Notes under the pieces: generated by a model | Told to the model about the DNA's origin: nothing | Databases searched by the model: none | Seen by the model: the letters and a program-made list of their open reading frames with translations, nothing else | Made by a program: the position numbers and the translations under genes | Source: Adhaeribacter radiodurans | Lineage (GTDB): Bacteria > Bacteroidota > Bacteroidia > Cytophagales > Hymenobacteraceae | Reading direction: 5' to 3' | Length of the DNA stretch: 64,000 nucleotides | Assembly: GCF_014075995.1 (NCBI RefSeq) | Contig: NZ_CP055153.1 | Coordinates: 4,464,001-4,528,000 of the forward strand | Shown: piece by piece, positions 1 through 8,365 of the stretch | How the letters are laid out: each line of letters begins with the position of its first letter | Position numbering within the stretch: the first letter of the stretch is position 1

Positions 1-3000
1 CTTGTAAATGCCCAGCTTTTTCATTTTAGCTTCCAGGGTGGTCGCCTTGATGCCTAGCCGCTCGGCCGCGCCTTCGGTTCCTCGGATACGACCTTGGGCT
101 AGTTGGAGCGCCTGCATAATCTGGGCTTTCTCCCAGCTTTCCCGTTGCGCTTTGATGCCATTGTCTGGCTGGCCTAACAGCTGCTCGTTAGGCAGAGAAG
201 TAACTAACTGAATGTTGGAGGAGCGTTTCGCGGGGGGACGGCTCCATTCTAGAGGGTGCTGTTCCGAGAGGATAACGGACTGTTCCATTACATTCTCCAG
301 TTCCCGGATGTTTCCCGGCCAATCGTAGGCCAGCAGCTCGGATAAGGTATTTGCCGTGATGCCCAGAAAAGGACGGCCCATTTTTTTGGAAAACCTCTGG
401 GCAAAGTAAGTGGCTAGCAGGGGAATGTCTTCATTACGCTCCCGCAAGGAAGGTAGTTGAATAGGAAAAATATGCAGTCGATAAAATAGATCGGAGCGAA
501 ACTTTCCCTCCAGCACAGCTTTTGCCAGATCCCGGTTGGTGGCGGCTATCACCCGAAAATCCACAGGAATGGTGGATTTTCCGCCGATTCGCTCGATTTC
601 CTTTTCCTGCAGCACGCGCAGCAACTTGGCCTGCAGTTCCAGGGCTAATTCTCCAATTTCATCCAGAAAAATAGTACCCTGGTTGGCCATTTCAAATTTC
701 CCGATTCGCCGTTCAACGGCACCGGTGAAGGCTCCTTTTTCGTGACCAAAAAATTCCGACTCAATTAGTTGGGCCGGCAAAGCCGCACAATTTACCTTGA
801 TTAACGGCCGCTCCCGGCGAGGCGACTGGTGGTGAATTGCCCGGGCTATTAGTTCTTTGCCCGTGCCAGTTTCTCCTTGAATCAACACCGTTGTATCAGT
901 GGGAGCTACGTTAGCCACGGAATGGAAAACCCGCTGTAACAGGGTACTGGTACCGATAAGCTGCTCGAAGTTGTATGTAGTTTTGACCTCTTCCATCAGG
1001 TAGCTTTTCTCTTGCTTCAACTGCTCGCTAAGCTTTTTGACTTCCTCATAAGCCAGCAACTTGTCCAGAGTTAGGGACAGTGAATAGGCAATACGACTCA
1101 TAAAGGCTAGGTGCTCGGCCTGGTAGGCGTCCACTTGTTTGCTGTAAAAGGAGAAAACGAGGGCATTATCCCGGCTTAGTAGCAACGGAAACCGAAAATG
1201 TGACTGGAGTTGAAAGTGTTGGGCTGTCAAGCGTTCTACGGTATATTGATGACCCCAGCGCACCAAATCTTCCCCGTTGAGGATCATTGCCTCTCGTAGG
1301 GTTTGTTCCCGAGGAAGCTTATCATATTTTTCAGCCGATAGTCCGCATAGGTGCTGTTGGTGCGCGGGATCCAGCAACTGATATTCCTCGAAACCAGTTC
1401 GATAGAAAGTATAGTCTCCTTTGAGTTGTTCTCCCTCTTTCAGGCGGAAGACGACGTAATCTAAGGGGAGGTAGGGCTCAAGTAGTTGAATCACCTTCCA
1501 CCACTTCTTCTCCCACGCCTCTTCCCTGGTCAGCACGTTAGTCAAAGTGATTTGCAGGCTTTTCTCCCCTTCCCGGGAGGCAATTTCTTCGTTAGCCAAG
1601 ATATTACTAACAGCCACGGCCAATTGGCCGGTAAGCGCTTTGTACAGGTTAAGCAAGGCTGGGTGCAGGGAGGCCTTGCCATGAAAATGAAAAAGAACCA
1701 GCCCGATCCGTTGGCCTCCATACACCAAGGGAACATTCACTGAGTTTTGTAAGCCGGTTTGCTGCATCAAAGTCAGATCATCATTGCCCTGATAGGACTT
1801 CAATAATTCTTGCGCTGACCAAGGGAAGGGCCCCTCCTGCTCAAGCAGCACCTCAAACGGGGAGCCTTGGATGGGAAACGACTGACGGGTAAGTTTCTTG
1901 AATAGCGGATGGGCCTGCCGTTCCGTCGAAGCTAGGTTGAAGAAATAGGAATACGCTTTTTCTCTCAGGATGACCACCACAGCGTCATCGAAGTCGATGA
2001 GAGGTCGTATTTTTTCCATCATCACTCGGTAAAGGTCATCCTTGTCGCGGATGGTAGTCATCGCCTCACTGAGGGAAAGCAGGATGGTTCGTTCTTGTTC
2101 CCGTTCCAAAATATCCCTATTGGCCAGGATATTATAAACTGCCACGGCCAATTGGTCCGTAAAGGCCTGGTAAAGGGGAATTTTTGCTGGCTGGATCTGG
2201 GACGCTTGGTTAAAATGTAGCAGAATCAACCCAAATATTTCCCCTCCATGCAACAAGTTCAGTTTAACGGAGTAATGCAGGCCGGTCTGTTGCATGAATA
2301 TGAAACCAGGATAGCCGGGAAACCGCTGCAGCATCTGCTCGGTAGTCAGAAAAAAGGGATTATCCTGTTGGATAAAAAACTCGAACGGAGAGTTTTTAAA
2401 GGGAAAGGTTTTGCGGGCCAGTAAATCGTAGAACGGATTTGCCCGCCTTTCGGCCGGTGCTAGATTGAAGAAGTAATTGTAGGTATCCTTCTCAAAGATA
2501 ACTACCACGGCATCGTTGAAGTCGATGAGAGGCCGTATTTTTTCCATCATTACCCGGTAAAGATCGTCCTTGTCACGGATGGTGGCCATATCGCCGCTGA
2601 GAGAAAGTAAGGTAGCCTTTTCAGCCAACCCCTCCCGAATTTGGGTATAGGCCAGCGCGGCCGCTATTGGCTGGGCCAACATCTCCAACAATGGGAACTG
2701 TCCCGCTGAAAAGGTTCCTGATTTTTTGCTAAACACCTCCAAATGACCTACTATCTGGCCACGGTAGCGAAGAAGCGTCAGCATACTTTCCTCCAAGCCT
2801 GCCGCCTGCACGAAGTGGGTGCCCGCAAAATCACGATAACCTAGGTCGGAGCTATTCACTTTCCGAATCTGGGTGGAGTATTCAGCGGCGCAGCTGAGGA
2901 GTGCGTAAGGGGATAGTGAAATGGGGAAGATGTCTCCCTGCTTTTCAATCGGCCTGGCTTTTCCGTCCGATGGGAGGATAGCCTGGAAAAGTTGAAAATA

Positions 3001-3153
3001 ATTGCCTTCTATTAAAGTGATGACAATGGCTGCTACCTCCAAAGCCGGTTGCAGTGCAGCCAATACTCGGCCAGCCAATTCGTTTTTTCGTTCAGCTGCT
3101 TCCACTGCTTTGTGCACTGCATTAGTAACTTGTAAGACCTGATTGTTCAGCAT
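1..3153 (-). CDS. Sigma-54-dependent transcriptional activator with GAF-type sensor modules (3' end cut by the window edge)
   Basis: An open frame of 1051 codons runs from ATG at 3153 leftwards off the window edge; an in-frame TAG lies just upstream of the ATG. The N-terminal ~560 residues hold three GAF-like modules. Modules two and three are tandem copies offset by 176 residues (both begin TIRDKDDLYRVMMEK). A linker and an AAA+ sigma-54 interaction domain follow: Walker A GETGTGKE near residue 760, GAFTGA near 807 (the loop that contacts sigma-54), and Walker B IFLDEIGEL near 828. The C-terminus is a Fis-type helix-turn-helix ending GIKATTLEAKMKKLGIYK, so only a few codons are probably missing. 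In this family an FhlA/NorR-like activator binds upstream sites and remodels sigma-54 holoenzyme when its GAF domains sense a ligand. The ligand is unknown. The divergent esterase is a likely target. Confidence 0.93.
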   Translation of the reverse strand, partial: MLNNQVLQVTNAVHKAVEAAERKNELAGRVLAALQPALEVAAIVITLIEGNYFQLFQAILPSDGKARPIEKQGDIFPISLSPYALLSCAAEYSTQIRKVNSSDLGYRDFAGTHFVQAAGLEESMLTLLRYRGQIVGHLEVFSKKSGTFSAGQFPLLEMLAQPIAAALAYTQIREGLAEKATLLSLSGDMATIRDKDDLYRVMMEKIRPLIDFNDAVVVIFEKDTYNYFFNLAPAERRANPFYDLLARKTFPFKNSPFEFFIQQDNPFFLTTEQMLQRFPGYPGFIFMQQTGLHYSVKLNLLHGGEIFGLILLHFNQASQIQPAKIPLYQAFTDQLAVAVYNILANRDILEREQERTILLSLSEAMTTIRDKDDLYRVMMEKIRPLIDFDDAVVVILREKAYSYFFNLASTERQAHPLFKKLTRQSFPIQGSPFEVLLEQEGPFPWSAQELLKSYQGNDDLTLMQQTGLQNSVNVPLVYGGQRIGLVLFHFHGKASLHPALLNLYKALTGQLAVAVSNILANEEIASREGEKSLQITLTNVLTREEAWEKKWWKVIQLLEPYLPLDYVVFRLKEGEQLKGDYTFYRTGFEEYQLLDPAHQQHLCGLSAEKYDKLPREQTLREAMILNGEDLVRWGHQYTVERLTAQHFQLQSHFRFPLLLSRDNALVFSFYSKQVDAYQAEHLAFMSRIAYSLSLTLDKLLAYEEVKKLSEQLKQEKSYLMEEVKTTYNFEQLIGTSTLLQRVFHSVANVAPTDTTVLIQGETGTGKELIARAIHHQSPRRERPLIKVNCAALPAQLIESEFFGHEKGAFTGAVERRIGKFEMANQGTIFLDEIGELALELQAKLLRVLQEKEIERIGGKSTIPVDFRVIAATNRDLAKAVLEGKFRSDLFYRLHIFPIQLPSLRERNEDIPLLATYFAQRFSKKMGRPFLGITANTLSELLAYDWPGNIRELENVMEQSVILSEQHPLEWSRPPAKRSSNIQLVTSLPNEQLLGQPDNGIKAQRESWEKAQIMQALQLAQGRIRGTEGAAERLGIKATTLEAKMKKLGIYK

Positions 3154-3183
3154 AGGTAGCTATTTATCGGTCTATTAAAAATA

Positions 3184-3217
3184 CTCCAAAAAATTGGAGA
3201 ATTCTTAATATCTCCAA
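3184..3217. promoter_or_regulatory. Triple CTCCAA/TTGGAG half-site cluster
   Basis: The six-base word CTCCAA occurs at 3184-3189 and 3212-3217, and its complement TTGGAG at 3194-3199. They form two interleaved dyads just upstream of the activator start (3153). This could be an enhancer or autoregulatory operator for the Fis-type HTH of the activator. Binding is inferred only. Confidence 0.35.
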
Positions 3218-3333
3218 TTTTTTTAAATTATTACCAGTAGTGTGCCTTATTAGAACCACCCTATTAATTAATCAAAAGTTCTTTTTTTATGTACCAGATG
3301 GCATTTTTTAAAATCTGCTCTTCTATTCCTCCT

Positions 3334-3349
3334 TGGCACTTTGATTGAA
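3334..3349 (+). promoter_or_regulatory. Candidate sigma-54 (-24/-12) promoter
   Basis: TGGCAC, five bases, then TTGA matches the -24/-12 layout TGGCAC-N5-TTGC except that the -12 GC is GA. It points toward the esterase at 3528, about 180 bp away, and lies in the divergent gap next to a sigma-54 activator gene. The mismatch at the -12 dinucleotide keeps confidence modest. Confidence 0.4.
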
Positions 3350-3527
3350 TAAGGCATATTGGTCAGTTAGAAAGCATGAACCAAGGATAGTCGAAAGAAA
3401 GATCCTAGTCAATTAAATTAATATAGAAGCTGGAATATAGGCCTAGCCCAATCAACAGCCAAAGCAATCGATTCATGCTTTCTACAACTTTCCTTATTCT
3501 ATTTTCTTACACTTAAAAAGCTGTCCT

Positions 3528-4445
3528 ATGAAACCATTAATTTTTATGTTTTTAGCTATTGCCTTATGGGCGCAGACATTCCTTGCTTTTGGTCAGAAAG
3601 CCACCAAACAGGAAAATGTAGTGTATGGTGTGATATCCGGGATGAGTTTGCTAATGGATGTTTATCAGCCAGGCAAGAGTAATCACTTGGGGGTAGTTTT
3701 TATTCCAGGAAATGGCTGGGGATTTTTTGATCAAAGAATCTATAATAAAGGAGCTTTAAAGGAGGCCGTCCAAGATACGGCTTATTACGGCAAGTGGGTG
3801 AAATCACTGGTACAAAAAGGGTATACGGTTTTTATAATTAACCATCGTTTTGCACCGCAGTTTCACGCTCCAGATATCTTAGCTGATTGCCAAAGGGCCG
3901 TCCGGTATATTCGATATAACGCCAAGAAATTTGGCATTGATGCGCATCATATCGGGGCGATGGGACATTCTTCAGGTGCCAATCTATCTTCCATGCTAGG
4001 CGTTACGGATGTCTTCATTGATAAAGCTGAAAATCCCATCGACAGCATTAGCTCCAAAGTACAGGCAGTAGTAACGATGGCCGCTCCTTTTATCTTATCT
4101 GATATAAACCGGAAGGAGGACACAATGCTGACCCGAAACATGGCCTTGAGAATGTTTCTTAATTATGTTGGGGAACTTCCAGAAGAGAGCAAAAATGAGT
4201 TTGTCTCATCGGGAAGGTATGCGCAGGCTTCGCCTATCACATACGTAACCAAAGAAGATGCCGCTACCCTGATCTACTACTCCGATGATGACTTTATCAT
4301 TCCTCGCCGGCAAGCTCCTAGGATGTATCAAGTTTTAAAAGAAAAGGGAGTACCGACTAAAATGGTACTAACCCACAAAGAACGCCATTGGCCTAAACCT
4401 AATATGGAGGAAGTAGATAAATGGTTCAAGCAATACTTGAGATAA
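3528..4445 (+). CDS. Secreted alpha/beta-hydrolase fold esterase
   Basis: This 305-residue protein has an N-terminal signal peptide (hydrophobic residues ~4-20, then AFGQ). The nucleophile elbow is GHSSGA, with Ser148. A candidate acid lies in SDDDF (Asp253-255) and a candidate base is His287 (KERHWPK), completing a Ser-Asp-His triad. NHRFAP near residue 105 and the overall order resemble the BD-FAE/HSL-like carboxylesterases, which cleave short acyl esters. The signal peptide places it in the periplasm or outside the cell. It stands alone, divergent from the sigma-54 activator and behind a candidate -24/-12 promoter, so activator-controlled expression is plausible. The substrate cannot be told from sequence. 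Confidence 0.85.
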   Translation: MKPLIFMFLAIALWAQTFLAFGQKATKQENVVYGVISGMSLLMDVYQPGKSNHLGVVFIPGNGWGFFDQRIYNKGALKEAVQDTAYYGKWVKSLVQKGYTVFIINHRFAPQFHAPDILADCQRAVRYIRYNAKKFGIDAHHIGAMGHSSGANLSSMLGVTDVFIDKAENPIDSISSKVQAVVTMAAPFILSDINRKEDTMLTRNMALRMFLNYVGELPEESKNEFVSSGRYAQASPITYVTKEDAATLIYYSDDDFIIPRRQAPRMYQVLKEKGVPTKMVLTHKERHWPKPNMEEVDKWFKQYLR

Positions 4446-4570
4446 TCAACAATTATACATTTATGGGGTGGACCAGTCAGTATGGCGATTGTTAGACATA
4501 AGTAAAATAGAAAAAAATGCCTATACTTCCTTATAGTTGGTATTCTATTCGGTTGGCAGTACGTTGCCTT

Positions 4571-5137
4571 TTAAAAGGTAGATGCATATTCTAAGTACCG
4601 ATAACAAGTCGCGCGGGAGAAGCCCAAAATTTTGGCTATTTCCTCCGGCCTTTTACCCGATTCCAATAGCACTTTCGCGGACTTTGCTTTTTCTTGAGCT
4701 TCGGGAGTTAAACCAGCAGGCCTCCCTCCTGCCCTACCCCGAGCTCTAGCCGCTACTAAGCCAGCTTTGGTTCGTTCTTTAATTATCTCCCGCTCAAACT
4801 CAGCTAGGGAAGCAAAGATGTTAAAGGTAAAGCGACCGGTGGAAGTAGCCGTGTTGATGCCATCTTGTAAACTCACGAAGTCAATTCCCCTTTTTTGAAA
4901 CTCCGCTACCAGGTCAATTAAATCCCGCAAGGATCTACCCAGCCGGTCCAGCTTCCATACCACCACTGTATCACCAGAGCGGATTTGTCCCAGCAATTTC
5001 TCCAACTCCGGCCGTTCTTTGTTTTTCCCCGACTTTTTTTCCTGAAAGACGAGCTCACAACCTTGTTTAGTCAAAGCGTCTAACTGTAGTTCTAATTTTT
5101 GGTCCTGGGTGCTGACCCGGGCGTAGCCTATTTTCAT
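4571..5137 (-). CDS. Serine recombinase (resolvase/invertase family)
   Basis: 188 residues, the usual length for small serine resolvases/invertases. The N-terminus MKIGYARVSTQDQ carries the catalytic Ser9. The Arg-rich active-site segment VWKLDRLGRSLRDL is near residue 60, and the long E helix follows (FASLAEFEREIIKERTKAGL). A C-terminal helix-turn-helix (residues ~145-185, with RPEEIAKILGFSRATCYRYL) would bind recombination sites. Such enzymes cut and rejoin DNA at short inverted sites. A 64-bp region with inverted GTCTCA/TGAGAC ends sits directly upstream (5142-5205) and may be its site. The gene abuts an IS1182 element and integron-like cassettes, so it is part of a mobile region. Confidence 0.93.
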   Translation of the reverse strand: MKIGYARVSTQDQKLELQLDALTKQGCELVFQEKKSGKNKERPELEKLLGQIRSGDTVVVWKLDRLGRSLRDLIDLVAEFQKRGIDFVSLQDGINTATSTGRFTFNIFASLAEFEREIIKERTKAGLVAARARGRAGGRPAGLTPEAQEKAKSAKVLLESGKRPEEIAKILGFSRATCYRYLEYASTF

Positions 5138-5141
5138 ATTT

Positions 5142-5205
5142 GTCTCACGAATGCCATCTCAAATATATAAAAATACTTTTGATTTGTGAGATGGAAATTT
5201 GAGAC
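5142..5205. repeat. Candidate recombinase site: inverted repeat upstream of the serine recombinase
   Basis: GTCTCACGAATGCCATCTCA at the left is mirrored at the right by TGTGAGATGGAAATTTGAGAC-type sequence. The arms match with small indels and enclose an AT-rich centre. Position and shape fit a res/crossover or autoregulatory site for the adjacent recombinase. The word TGTCTCACGAA (5141-5151) recurs at 10288-10298. Confidence 0.4.
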
Positions 5206-5248
5206 GGTTTTTAGCCGAAAAAGAGATGTTTTTGGAGGAGTGATTTTG

Positions 5249-6954
5249 TCTCGTAAAACGGTCGTGGCTGTTGCACAACCTTTTGTTTGAGATTGATCGT
5301 TGAAGAAGATTAAGACTAATCTTTAAAATCATGCAGGGCAAGAAGATTTTGGAAGAGGAGAAGGTGCTGCTCTTCTCCCTTTCGGCATACGTACCGGAAC
5401 ACAACTATTATCGCCGATTGAAGAAGCAGTTGAACCTGGATTTTCTCTACCAGCTTACCCAGGCTTACTATGGTCGGTGTGGTCAGCAGTCGATCGATCC
5501 GGTAGTTTTCTTTAAGCTCTGCCTGGTAGGTTACTTGGAAAATATCACTAGTGATAGAAAGCTGATAGAACATTGTTCCATGCGGCTGGACTTGCTTTAT
5601 TTTCTAAATTACCAAATAGACGAGCCTTTGCCCTGGCATTCCACCGTGAGTCGTACCCGCCAGCTTTACCCAGAAGCCTTGTTTGAGTCACTGTTTGATA
5701 AAGTCTTCCGCTTATGTGTGGAAAAAGGGATGGTGGCCGGCGACATTCAGGCCATTGACTCGGCACCCATCAAAGCGAATGCATCGATGGATAGCCTGCT
5801 GCTTAAACAGCCAGCAGAATCACTGAAAATGCACCTCGTTAAGACGGATGTAGAAAATAGTTCGACTACCCATAGGGCAAGCCCAAATACCAGCAGCAAG
5901 CCCGAGCCGTTTCTTTCGGTTCCAGAGCATCAGTTAAGAAAGTTGGAAAAGCACCAAGATCATTTGAGAGAGTCTCCTAAAGGCTTAGGGGGCAAGCATG
6001 AGAAAGCACGTCTAGTCAGTAATAAAACGCACTATAATCCCACGGATCCAGATGCCCGTATATCGGTCAAACCGGGTAAAGCTAGAAAGCTTAATTACCA
6101 TTGCAGTTTGGCCGTGGATACGGCCAAAGGCGTCATCAGCCATGTACAAGCGGACTATGCCGATGGCCGGGATAGCCAATATCTGCCCGCTATCACACTG
6201 CGATTGCAGCGACGGCTACTAGATAATGAACTACGTCTAAGGGAGCTGCTAGCGGATGGTGGTTATTCTAATGGCAGCAACTATGCTTTTTTAGAGCAAA
6301 GAAAGATAACGGGCTGGATACCGGTATTTGGTCAGTACAAACCCGAGATAGCCGGTTTTCCCTATGACCAGGAAGCGGACCATTTCACCTGTCCGGCCGG
6401 GAAGATACTCGCCTTTAAGACCTATGACACCAATGCCGAGGGAGGTTTACTAAAAATCTACCGGGCTACCTACCAAGACTGTAAACAGTGTCCTTTGAAG
6501 CCAACGTGTGTTCCCAAAAGCCAATGCCGGCAAATCACGCGTACTGCTTACGATTCGGAGTATCAGCGGGCACTGGCCAGGCAACAAAGTAGAAAAGGCA
6601 AGTGCATGAAGCGGCTCCGACACAGCACGGTAGAGCCGGTTTTTGGCAGTTTGATTCAGCAATATGGGCTCCAGAAAATAGCCGTGCGGGGCAAAGCTGG
6701 CGCTCACAAGGTGATGCTGCTGGCTGCTTGTGCTTTTAACTTGAAAAAGTATCTGAAGTTTAAGCCGGTAAAAGTAATAAGCCAAGCCATTGCGCTCCCA
6801 AAAGAGCAAGAATCTGCTTTTATCCGCTATTCTTTTGATTTTACCAAGCTGTTTTTCAACTTAGAAAGCTCTATAAGGGCGAGAATAAATTCAAACAAGA
6901 AAATCAGCGCACTTAAAAAGTTAGTTGTGCAACAGCCACGGTTGTTTCACGAGA
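5249..6954. mobile_element. IS1182-family insertion sequence
   Basis: The ends are 31-bp imperfect inverted repeats (5249-5279 and 6924-6954) with an identical 17-bp core, CGTGGCTGTTGCACAAC, at 5263-5279 and in reverse complement at 6924-6940. They enclose one transposase gene. The right repeat lies inside the transposase frame, which stays open to 7013, so the last ~20 residues are encoded by flanking DNA. No clear target duplication was seen. Exact outer ends could be a few bases longer. Confidence 0.75.
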
Positions 6955-7013
6955 TGATTGGCCAACGTATTTCCGACTTAAATAAGGCCTGGTACTCACC
7001 GAATCTCTCCTAG
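5331..7013 (+). CDS. IS1182-family transposase
   Basis: 560-residue DDE transposase. The N-terminal DUF772-like part (residues ~20-110, with DPVVFFKLCLVGYLE) is followed by a catalytic core: Asp143 in IQAIDSAPIKANAS, a second Asp near 309 in LLADGGYSNG, and Glu near 434 in STVEPVFGSL. A Cys cluster (CKQCPLKPTCVP) lies between the second and third acidic residues, as is common in IS1182/IS5-like enzymes. The protein looks intact. Its final residues run past the right inverted repeat (6924-6954) into flanking sequence, so the C-terminus depends on the insertion site. Confidence 0.93.
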   Translation: MQGKKILEEEKVLLFSLSAYVPEHNYYRRLKKQLNLDFLYQLTQAYYGRCGQQSIDPVVFFKLCLVGYLENITSDRKLIEHCSMRLDLLYFLNYQIDEPLPWHSTVSRTRQLYPEALFESLFDKVFRLCVEKGMVAGDIQAIDSAPIKANASMDSLLLKQPAESLKMHLVKTDVENSSTTHRASPNTSSKPEPFLSVPEHQLRKLEKHQDHLRESPKGLGGKHEKARLVSNKTHYNPTDPDARISVKPGKARKLNYHCSLAVDTAKGVISHVQADYADGRDSQYLPAITLRLQRRLLDNELRLRELLADGGYSNGSNYAFLEQRKITGWIPVFGQYKPEIAGFPYDQEADHFTCPAGKILAFKTYDTNAEGGLLKIYRATYQDCKQCPLKPTCVPKSQCRQITRTAYDSEYQRALARQQSRKGKCMKRLRHSTVEPVFGSLIQQYGLQKIAVRGKAGAHKVMLLAACAFNLKKYLKFKPVKVISQAIALPKEQESAFIRYSFDFTKLFFNLESSIRARINSNKKISALKKLVVQQPRLFHEMIGQRISDLNKAWYSPNLS

Positions 7014-7022
7014 CAAAGACTA

Positions 7023-7090
7023 CTTAGCCGCGTTTATAAGCGGATATATCCGGATATATCCGGATATATCCGCTTATAAACGCGGCTAAG
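7023..7090. repeat. 68-bp perfect palindrome
   Basis: Two 34-base arms meet with no loop between 7056 and 7057. The centre is three tandem copies of CGGATATATC (7041-7070), and the outer arm reads CTTAGCCGCGTTTATAAG. It starts nine bases after the transposase stop. As RNA it would form a 34-bp stem and could end transcription; as DNA it is an obvious cruciform. Function unknown. Confidence 0.9.
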
Positions 7091-7361
7091 CTTAAGAGAA
7101 GGACAATTGCAACCCATTTAGCGCCTTTAATTTGTAGGAATTACTATTTATCTGCTGAGAAAAGCTCCTCAACAAGCAGCGATAAACCCGAAAAAGAAAA
7201 GGTATTCCAGGAGGAGTGTATTTGGAAAGAAAAGAAGCAGCTGGCAAGATAATTGGTAAATTTTATATATATTACTAATAACATGAAACAAGGAGCCTTA
7301 TTTAGTAAAAACGCCATTACAAACTCCATAAAAGCCATTATACTTACTCCGTACATAGTGC

Positions 7362-7400
7362 AGATAACCGGAACAACTCCGCTTATCCGGTAGTTAGGTG
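7362..7400. other. Candidate degenerate first recombination site of the cassette array
   Basis: GATAACCGGA (7362-7371) pairs with TCCGCTTATC apart from one base and is followed by CCGGTA and the core GTTAGGTG (7393-7400). At about 40 bp it is short for an attC site and could be a remnant, or simply a hairpin. It marks the left boundary of the first cassette. Confidence 0.3.
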
Positions 7401-7413
7401 CAATACTATTTGA

Positions 7414-7710
7414 ATGAAATCCGAAGTAGATATAAAATTAGTACTTAGTGGAGTAAGAGCTTTATTGGGAAATGTACCTATTTCATTAAGGTCTGTTTCA
7501 ATAGAATTAATCAATGGGAAAGTAATTTGGAAATGTGCTTTGGATAATAATGCGACAGAAGAAGATTATGAGCTACTTTCGATCGCTGCTGGTGAGGTTA
7601 TAGCGGATTTTCCAGATTACGGGTTGGAAGAAATTATAGAAAATATACCGTACCCTGATAAACCGATACATTTAAGAAACCTAATCTTTCAAAGAAATGA
7701 GAAAGACTAA
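7414..7710 (+). CDS. Small conserved acidic protein in integron-like cassette 1
   Basis: 98 residues, acidic, no signal peptide or membrane segment. The text ALLGNVPISLRSVSIEL, then TEEDYELLSIAAGEVIADFPDYGLEE and IPYP near the end, resembles an unnamed family of short proteins seen in variable regions of many bacteria; no function can be assigned. The gene nearly fills a cassette. GTTAGGTG lies 13 bp before the start, and the matching complement CACCTAAC lies 18 bp after the stop, opening a 54-bp attC-like site. No promoter of its own is obvious. Low-GC codon use fits accessory DNA. Confidence 0.7.
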   Translation: MKSEVDIKLVLSGVRALLGNVPISLRSVSIELINGKVIWKCALDNNATEEDYELLSIAAGEVIADFPDYGLEEIIENIPYPDKPIHLRNLIFQRNEKD

Positions 7711-7727
7711 AACAAAAAAAATATAAA

Positions 7728-7781
7728 CACCTAACCACACCTAAAACACACCAAGGCGTGCCTTAGCCAAGTCCGTTAGCA
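7728..7781. other. attC-like recombination site 1
   Basis: Order: CACCTAAC (R'' core, 7728-7735), 5-nt spacer, CTAAAA (L'', 7741-7746), inner AAGGCGTGCCTT hairpin, TTAG (L', 7763-7766), 8-nt spacer CCAAGTCC, GTTAGCA (R' core, 7775-7781). R'' is the exact reverse complement of GTTAGGTG at the start of the same cassette (7393-7400), as integron cassette excision predicts. The same layout recurs in site 2. Confidence 0.6.
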
Positions 7782-7820
7782 GTAATGCATATTGAAAAAT
7801 TACTCAGAAACAGATGACCT

Positions 7821-8174
7821 ATGACCTTAATTAACACTTTATTAGTTCCGTTAATAATTTCAGGCCTTCCTCTAATTTCGATCCTGACATTAAGTAGAAT
7901 AAAAAATATTAAAGAGTCATTTGTACTTACTGCAATAACTACAATTATAGCAGTACTTATAGGATTTGCTACTCCAATATATGCCTGTCTTGTATCCGCC
8001 AAGGGCTTACTGCAAAATCAATCTGTTAACCAGTCTAATTGTGTCACCGGTTCTGCTATATTTTTACCGATTGGTGTGTTGATGACGATTAGTGCTTTGG
8101 TTCTTGGCGTTAATAATGGCATCTCTACTTACAAGTTAAACTTTGTGCGAACAAAGCGGAAAAACCTTGAATAA
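7821..8174 (+). CDS. Small three-helix membrane protein in integron-like cassette 2
   Basis: 117 residues with three clear hydrophobic segments (about 2-24, 36-60 and 75-98) and a basic C-terminal tail (RTKRKNLE). No signal peptidase site or known motif was recognised, so this is an inner-membrane protein of unknown function. It sits between GTTAGCA (7775-7781) and its exact complement TGCTAAC (8183-8189), which opens the second attC-like site only 9 bp after the stop. Compact packing of one small gene per site is typical of integron cassettes. Confidence 0.65.
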   Translation: MTLINTLLVPLIISGLPLISILTLSRIKNIKESFVLTAITTIIAVLIGFATPIYACLVSAKGLLQNQSVNQSNCVTGSAIFLPIGVLMTISALVLGVNNGISTYKLNFVRTKRKNLE

Positions 8175-8182
8175 AGCACTGC

Positions 8183-8234
8183 TGCTAACAAAAACTAAAA
8201 ATCACTACGCGCTTTTTAGCCAAAGACGTTAATT
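8183..8234. other. attC-like recombination site 2
   Basis: Order: TGCTAAC (8183-8189), 5-nt spacer AAAAA, CTAAAAA (8195-8201) pairing perfectly with TTTTTAG (8213-8219), 8-nt spacer CCAAAGAC, GTTAATT (8228-8234). Spacing is identical to site 1, and TTAGCCAA-N3-C-GTTA is shared. The last core deviates from GTTRRRY (GTTAATT), and no AATTAAC partner was found downstream, so the array probably ends here. Confidence 0.6.
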
Positions 8235-8365
8235 CTTTAATTATACAAAACATAGAAAATGAACCTTATTTAACATAGCAGGAAAGTAAACAAGGTTTAT
8301 GAAATAGATTAAATTAAAAACAATTTTTATAAGTGAAATTATCTTTACTACCAATATTTTATATC

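Noticed and set aside
7144-7356. Minus-strand frame of 70 codons between the palindrome and the cassettes
   Set aside because: No family resemblance. Plus-strand frames over the same DNA are equally open, so this is low-information AT-rich sequence.
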